The notes under the pieces are model-generated. The model was not told the origin of the DNA and searched no databases. It saw only the letters and a list, made by a program, of their open reading frames with translations. Position numbers and translations under genes: made by a program. Shown here piece after piece: positions 35,081 through 39,152 of a stretch of DNA of 39,152 nucleotides (positions are counted from its first letter, which is position 1; every line of letters begins with the position of its first letter). Source of the stretch: Chloroflexota bacterium (GTDB lineage: Bacteria; Chloroflexota; Anaerolineae; Promineifilales; Promineifilaceae); assembly GCA_020628815.1 (NCBI GenBank), contig JAHDEN010000041.1:1-39152 (forward strand). The letters run 5' to 3'.

Positions 35081-36148
35081 TTAATTTTCGAGACCAGTAA
35101 CTTGCCAAGACACTTTTTGTGCTGCGTTTCCCCCACTGATGGTAAATGAGGAACCTTCGATTTCTTGTGAAATATAAAGCTGAGAAAAGGAGCCAATTGG
35201 TGTTAGCTGGTAAGAAAACTCACTAAAAGCCGTTGTAAATACATCAGGTAAAGAAATAGTGGCTTCCCCGCTTGAATTTAGCTCAACGTTTCCTGATTGT
35301 ATTGTATCTGTTGATAACAATGAACTAGCTGGGGTGCAGTCAGCAGGGTCGAAACCATTCAAACCGGTACAAATACTTCCCAAGACCACTATATCACCAT
35401 CAAATCTGCCAGCTGCTTTCATCTCCTCTTCATGATTGTCAATGTGAATACCGTAAAATTGTGCCCGGGAGACAAAAACACCCGTTGAGGATTGGTCAAC
35501 TTGAAGACCATTTTCAACAACATTTCCAACCCAAACCCCGCTTTCACCTGCGGTTTCAATTCTAATCGCATCATCTCCGGCACCAATAATTCGTAAGCCT
35601 GAGCTTCTGCTTGCTGAGGAAGTATTCTCCAACGTAAGTACCCCTGTTCCTGAGTGGCTACCGGTCCATGTCTGTCCATTGCCGAGGTCTGATGGGACAT
35701 TTGTTATTCCATTCCAGTCTACACTTCCGGCTTGAATCGCAAATGGGACCGACGTGATTTTTTGACGAGGCTTCATCTCTTCACTGTTGATTGTTACCTG
35801 CAGGTAAAGAACATCTGTATCCCATACGCTGCTATCAAATGTAAGTTCAACTGAAAATAAACCGCCGTTGACTGCTACAGAACTTTCAGGCAAGGAGGCA
35901 ATTGCAGTTCCTCCGTCGAGGCTATTATAAAGTGCGAAAGCCATCGAATAAGTTCCGCTTGCAGGGGTGCCGTTCTCTGCGATATATCCTTGATAGGTAA
36001 TATTTGTTGGTGCAGACTCAATTTTTATATTTTCTTGTGCGTAAATTGTTGAAGGTGACTCCTGTTGAAGTCTATTCCCAAGAAAAAAAATGCTCAAAAG
36101 CACAAGAAATAAACATAAACTTGCCACATTTCTTTTTGTATTTGCCAT
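35081..36148 (-). CDS. Secreted collar/S74-like surface protein
   Basis: This 355-residue exported protein has a signal peptide (LCLFLVLLSIFFLGN). Residues about 48-140 form a beta domain common in bacterial surface proteins (ITYQGYIAENGTPASGTYSM, VNGGLFSVELTF, VLYLQVTI, PRQKITSVPFAIQA). The middle section has a beta-helix feel (SGLRIIGAGDDAIRIETAGESGVWVG). The C-terminal region, GNVELNSSGEATISLP through FSYQLTPIG and KVSWQVTG, is often seen near phage-tail- or S74-type ends. It likely sits on the cell surface; its partner is unknown. AGAGGAG about 6 bases before the ATG supports the start. It is divergent from the TIR gene across 393 bases. Confidence 0.75.
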   Translation of the reverse strand: MANTKRNVASLCLFLVLLSIFFLGNRLQQESPSTIYAQENIKIESAPTNITYQGYIAENGTPASGTYSMAFALYNSLDGGTAIASLPESSVAVNGGLFSVELTFDSSVWDTDVLYLQVTINSEEMKPRQKITSVPFAIQAGSVDWNGITNVPSDLGNGQTWTGSHSGTGVLTLENTSSASRSSGLRIIGAGDDAIRIETAGESGVWVGNVVENGLQVDQSSTGVFVSRAQFYGIHIDNHEEEMKAAGRFDGDIVVLGSICTGLNGFDPADCTPASSLLSTDTIQSGNVELNSSGEATISLPDVFTTAFSEFSYQLTPIGSFSQLYISQEIEGSSFTISGGNAAQKVSWQVTGLEN

Positions 36149-36541
36149 CCCTTACTCCTCTTATCGTTGTTAGCAGTTGCAAATATTAGATTTGATTTTG
36201 CGGTTTCAGTAAAAATAGGTAGTAGCCTAAGGTGCTATGTCAATTCTCTCTGAAATTTTAAGTCAATCAGCAAAAAATTGAAACATTAACACTATCTGAA
36301 TTTACTGGGCTTCGAGGATTTTGGAAATTCAATGATTTAAGTCTTTACCTCAATGTTACATTACGACCACAACGAAGCTGAGATTTAATGTTTTGCCGAG
36401 AATTACCACTCAACTTGATTGTCTTAAAATTACGAGTTTATTCAATTCGAGCCATCTTCACGGTAGTTTCACAAAATGAGGGAGATGAGCTAAAATTCAA
36501 AAATCTAACAGCCTTTATGTAAATGAGACTGACTACACCGC
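36149..36541. other. AT-rich divergent spacer before the TIR gene
   Basis: No gene, recognisable operator or convincing promoter hexamer pair is visible in these 393 bases between the divergent surface-protein and TIR genes. The composition is strongly AT-rich. The bases directly before the TIR gene ATG (ACTACACCGC) hold no Shine-Dalgarno. Confidence 0.5.
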
Positions 36542-37909
36542 ATGGCACTTCCCGATCGTATAAAACTCCAAAAATTTATTACAGATAATTTTAATGACAG
36601 CGAGTTGGTTAATCTTTGTATTGAATACTTTCCTGAATCTTCAGAGAGATTAGCAAAAACCGCCATCAAAACCGAAAAGATTTCAGAATTAATAAAATAT
36701 AGCGAGGAAAATAAGAAATATCGAGACTTGGTGGAAGCTGTAGATAAAGAACGAACAGGTTTGTTCGGGGATGAGCCAGGGAAAATTAAAGCGCCTTCTC
36801 AAAATCTTGTTTACCCTTCAAGGTTCATAAAGCGGAACCCTAATCAAGTCTTTCTGAGTCACTCAACAGAAGACAGTGAGTTTGCGAACCTAGTGGCCAA
36901 TAAACTAATGGAAAAGGGTGTGCGTGTTTGGATTGCTCCTGACAGTATTAGAGTCGGTGAGGGGTGGGTTTCTGCGATTCAGCGGGGCCTTAATGAGAGT
37001 GGGGTATTCATTTTGCTGGTTTCACCTGCTGCTGTAGAGTCTGGTTGGGTAGAGTTTGAAACTAATGCGGCAATTGGTTTTGAACGTTCTGGAATCATGA
37101 AATTAGTGCCCATAATTTATAAACAAGCAAATATGCCCGCGTTCTGGGGAGTCTATCAATCCATCCAGTTCAAATCTATTAATACGCAAAACCTAAATAA
37201 ATTATTTCGTGCCTTAAATCTAAAAGAAATCACGCCAGAAGAATTTGAAGCGATTTATGAAGCTGCGAAGAAAGCTTGGGAATCTGGTGATAAGGTAGAG
37301 GCAAAAAGGCTGTTTATGCAGATCGTAAATAGCGATGAAGGTGGAGTTTGGGCGAATCAAGCCATAAAAGATATTAAAAGTATTGATCGGGAAATTGAAC
37401 GTAATAGATTTTTTTTAGTTACACTATTCTTAATGATTGTTGGGTTTGTAGCTTTTAACTTTATAAAAGAACCAGTTCCTGATGTATTAGGTTCTTCCCC
37501 GATAGAGATTGTTGAACCCGCAGTCACTGAGACGGCAACAGCAACAAAAACTGAGACGCCAACGGCAACAGCAACAGCGACTGAGATGCCAACAGCAACA
37601 GCGACTGAGATGCCAACGGCAACAGCGACTGAGACGCCAACGCCAACAGCGACAGCGACAGCGACTGAGACGCCAACGGCAACAGCGACAGTGACTGAGA
37701 CGCCAACTTCTACAAACACATTTATTCCCCCAACTCCAACACCACCAGACCCACATGATTTAGACTTGGATGGCGTTTTGCATAATCCTTCTAATGGTCA
37801 ATATGATCTATGCCAGGATGCAAAAGGAGACGCTGCCAATTGTGGATGCCCAAGTGATCAAGTACCGGCTGAATGTGGCCCCGCACCTACCCGTGTCACA
37901 TTGCCTTGA
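36542..37909 (+). CDS. EAD-like/TIR transmembrane protein with Thr-Pro stalk and Cys-rich tip
   Basis: This 455-residue protein has five parts. Residues 1-75 resemble effector-associated domains (LQKFITDNFNDSELVNLCIEYF), which pair sensors and effectors in bacterial conflict systems. Residues about 101-225 are a TIR domain: VFLSHSTEDSEF, VRVWIAPDSIRVGEGW, and SPAAVESGWVEFE, where E173 aligns with the catalytic glutamate of NAD-cleaving TIRs such as SARM1. One membrane span lies at about 289-308, with basic residues before it (DREIERNR), so the TIR part should be inside. Residues 328-402 are Thr/Pro/Ala/Glu repeats, a likely external stalk. Residues 403-455 form a tip with DLDLDG, a TSP3-like calcium motif, and four cysteines (424, 434, 436, 445). 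It is probably a surface-sensing immune or cell-death receptor. Confidence 0.85.
   Translation: MALPDRIKLQKFITDNFNDSELVNLCIEYFPESSERLAKTAIKTEKISELIKYSEENKKYRDLVEAVDKERTGLFGDEPGKIKAPSQNLVYPSRFIKRNPNQVFLSHSTEDSEFANLVANKLMEKGVRVWIAPDSIRVGEGWVSAIQRGLNESGVFILLVSPAAVESGWVEFETNAAIGFERSGIMKLVPIIYKQANMPAFWGVYQSIQFKSINTQNLNKLFRALNLKEITPEEFEAIYEAAKKAWESGDKVEAKRLFMQIVNSDEGGVWANQAIKDIKSIDREIERNRFFLVTLFLMIVGFVAFNFIKEPVPDVLGSSPIEIVEPAVTETATATKTETPTATATATEMPTATATEMPTATATETPTPTATATATETPTATATVTETPTSTNTFIPPTPTPPDPHDLDLDGVLHNPSNGQYDLCQDAKGDAANCGCPSDQVPAECGPAPTRVTLP
37524..37740. repeat. Degenerate tandem repeat encoding the Thr-Pro stalk
   Basis: Units built on ACTGAGACGCCAACGGCAAC and ACAGCGACTGAGATGCCAAC repeat with variable numbers of GCAACA/ACAGCG triplet pairs. 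Every unit length is a multiple of three, so copy-number change would lengthen or shorten the stalk without a frameshift. Confidence 0.8.
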
Positions 37910-37978
37910 TCTATTTCTAAAGCTACATGTTTTCCATTATTAATTAAGTATGGAGACTTAAAATAATCGGTTATCCGT

Positions 37979-37984
37979 TATAAT
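37979..37984 (+). promoter_or_regulatory. Minus-10 element directly before recD2
   Basis: A perfect TATAAT ends 6 bases before the recD2 ATG, predicting transcription to start at the A of the start codon, that is, a leaderless mRNA. No Shine-Dalgarno is present. The -35 region (ACTTAA) is poor. Confidence 0.45.
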
Positions 37985-37990
37985 TGGCCT

Positions 37991-39152
37991 ATGTTAAACG
38001 GCACCGATCAAATCAGCGGCTCTGTCGAGCGTATTACCTACTACAATGCCGAAAATGGGTATTCGGTGATTCGTATCAACCCTGATAAAAAAGGGATGCT
38101 GCCGTTTAAATATGCGAGCGGTAAAGATGCTCTGATTACGGTGGTGGGGAACTTGCCCGAGGTGCAGCCGGGGGAATGGCTAAAACTGACCGGCAAATGG
38201 CTCAATCACCCCAAACACGGCCGCCAATTTACGGCCGAGAAATGCCAACAAACGTTGCCCGCCAATGTAGAAGGGATTAAGCGCTATTTAGGATCTGGCA
38301 TGATTCGTGGGGTGGGCAAAGTGATGGCCGGCCGCATTGTTGATATGTTTGGCGAAGAGACGTTGGACGTGATTGAACAGCATCCTGAAAAATTAGCCAG
38401 CGTGATTGGCATTGGCAAAAAACGGGTGGTTGGCATTCAAAAAGCATGGGATGAACAGCGGTCGATTAAAGAGGTGATGATCTTTTTGCAGTCGCACGGG
38501 GTGACGACCGGGCTAGCAACCAAAATCTACAAAAAATATGGGGATGATGCCTTGCAGGTGGTGCAGCAAACGCCGTACAAAATGGTAGCGGACATTCACG
38601 GGATCGGCTTTAAATCGGCCGATAAGATCGCCCAAGCCTTGGGGTTAAAAGTTGACGACCCCGGCCGGATCGAAGCGGGGATCGCCTACACGCTCAACAC
38701 CATGTCGCAACAGGGGCATGTGTACGTGCCGCAGTCGGAGCTGGAGCCGAAAGCGAGCGAAATTTTGGGGATCGCTGAAGAAAAGGTGACCTACATTATC
38801 GAGACGCTGGAAGGGGACGAGCTGATCAAGCGGGAAGAGCTAACCGGTGACAAAGACAAACTGGGCAAGGTGGGATTGGAGGTGGCCGAGCCGGAAACGG
38901 CCGTCTATTTGACCCCGCTCTACTATTCCGAAGTCGGTGTTACCAATCGGATCAAGACGTTGATGAACCACCCGACCTCGCGGGTGCGGGCTGGCTTTTC
39001 ACGCAGCGCACCGTCTGTGAATAGCCCCGGCTCGATTCTGAGCCAAGAGCAACAGCGGGCGGTGGCGGTTGCGCTCGAAAACAAGGTGGCGGTGCTGACC
39101 GGCGGGCCGGGGACGGGTAAAACCACCACGCTCCGGGCGGTGCTGGATGGGT
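37991..39152 (+). CDS. recD2: RecD2-type DNA helicase, N-terminal part (runs off the window)
   Basis: About 387 residues are present, starting LNGTDQISGSVERITYYNAENGYSVI, the opening OB-fold segment of RecD2/TraA-type superfamily 1B helicases. Helix-hairpin-helix motifs follow (GMIRGVGKVMAGRIV, VIGIGKKRVVGI, DIHGIGFKSADKIAQ). The window ends just after the Walker A motif LTGGPGTGKTTT of the first RecA-like domain. RecD2 unwinds DNA 5' to 3' and acts in repair and recombination without RecBC. Walker B and later motifs are outside the window. CGGCCG motifs are frequent again here, marking the return to native DNA after the AT-rich segment. Confidence 0.92.
   Translation, partial: MLNGTDQISGSVERITYYNAENGYSVIRINPDKKGMLPFKYASGKDALITVVGNLPEVQPGEWLKLTGKWLNHPKHGRQFTAEKCQQTLPANVEGIKRYLGSGMIRGVGKVMAGRIVDMFGEETLDVIEQHPEKLASVIGIGKKRVVGIQKAWDEQRSIKEVMIFLQSHGVTTGLATKIYKKYGDDALQVVQQTPYKMVADIHGIGFKSADKIAQALGLKVDDPGRIEAGIAYTLNTMSQQGHVYVPQSELEPKASEILGIAEEKVTYIIETLEGDELIKREELTGDKDKLGKVGLEVAEPETAVYLTPLYYSEVGVTNRIKTLMNHPTSRVRAGFSRSAPSVNSPGSILSQEQQRAVAVALENKVAVLTGGPGTGKTTTLRAVLDG

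Noticed and set aside
35081..36148. Prophage tail or collar gene
   Set aside because: The protein has a signal peptide and no other phage genes are nearby, so a surface protein is more likely.
37357..37719. Open frames antisense to the Thr-Pro repeat (Val/Ala-rich or Leu/Ser-rich)
   Set aside because: They are low-complexity readings of the tandem repeat in other frames, with no start signals.
37524..37740. Regular repeats that might suggest a CRISPR array
   Set aside because: There are no constant repeats with unique spacers; units are degenerate, in frame and code for a Thr-Pro stalk.

Overview
The window reads like a chromosomal segment of a Chloroflexota bacterium (Anaerolineae, Caldilineae or Ardenticatenia type). 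This is an inference from protein content: a type III glutamine synthetase, a DUF1461/TIGR01906 protein, a TadZ-like receiver/ATPase, very large GT39-type membrane proteins, Thr-Pro-rich linkers and a DUF1800 protein. There are no rRNA or tRNA genes to confirm it. Base composition is near 50% GC, and the palindrome CGGCCG recurs every few hundred bases in genes and between them.

Region 1 (1-9.7 kb) is a nitrogen-assimilation block. On the minus strand lie amt, an unrecognised 304-aa gene and the start of type III glutamine synthetase. Divergently, on the plus strand, lie gltB and gltD. The 0.56-kb amt/gltB spacer carries NtcA/CRP-like dyads. The leaders of amt and glnN each contain a terminator-like hairpin ahead of the start codon, suggesting transcription attenuation. 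Together the genes import ammonium and run a GS-GOGAT cycle.

Region 2 (9.7-26.8 kb) is mixed housekeeping and signalling. It contains a DUF6159 membrane protein, a GTGA-overlapping DUF1461/histidine-phosphatase pair, an unrecognised basic-linker protein and pyruvate kinase with a structured leader. A renalase-like FAD protein is coupled to an unknown gene. Then come an M23 peptidase/SH3/GH-A fusion, a receiver-TadZ protein with a degenerate P-loop, a Sir2 deacylase, a GAF histidine kinase, thioredoxin reductase, a membrane-anchored TPR protein and TrmH.

Region 3 (26.8-33.8 kb) holds two tandem large GT39/DUF2142-like membrane proteins and a DUF1800 protein. The second membrane protein has two repeat insertions inside its coding sequence.

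Region 4 (about 33.8-38.0 kb) is AT-rich, lacks CGGCCG entirely and looks acquired. It has two secreted proteins (one with a PPC-like domain, one with a collar/S74-like surface fold). Divergently there is a 455-aa protein with an effector-associated-like domain, a TIR domain, one membrane span, a Thr-Pro stalk and a Cys-rich tip with a calcium-binding-type Asp motif. This Toll-receptor-like layout is the most interesting item in the window.

Region 5 (37.99 kb to the end) is the 5' part of recD2, where CGGCCG returns.
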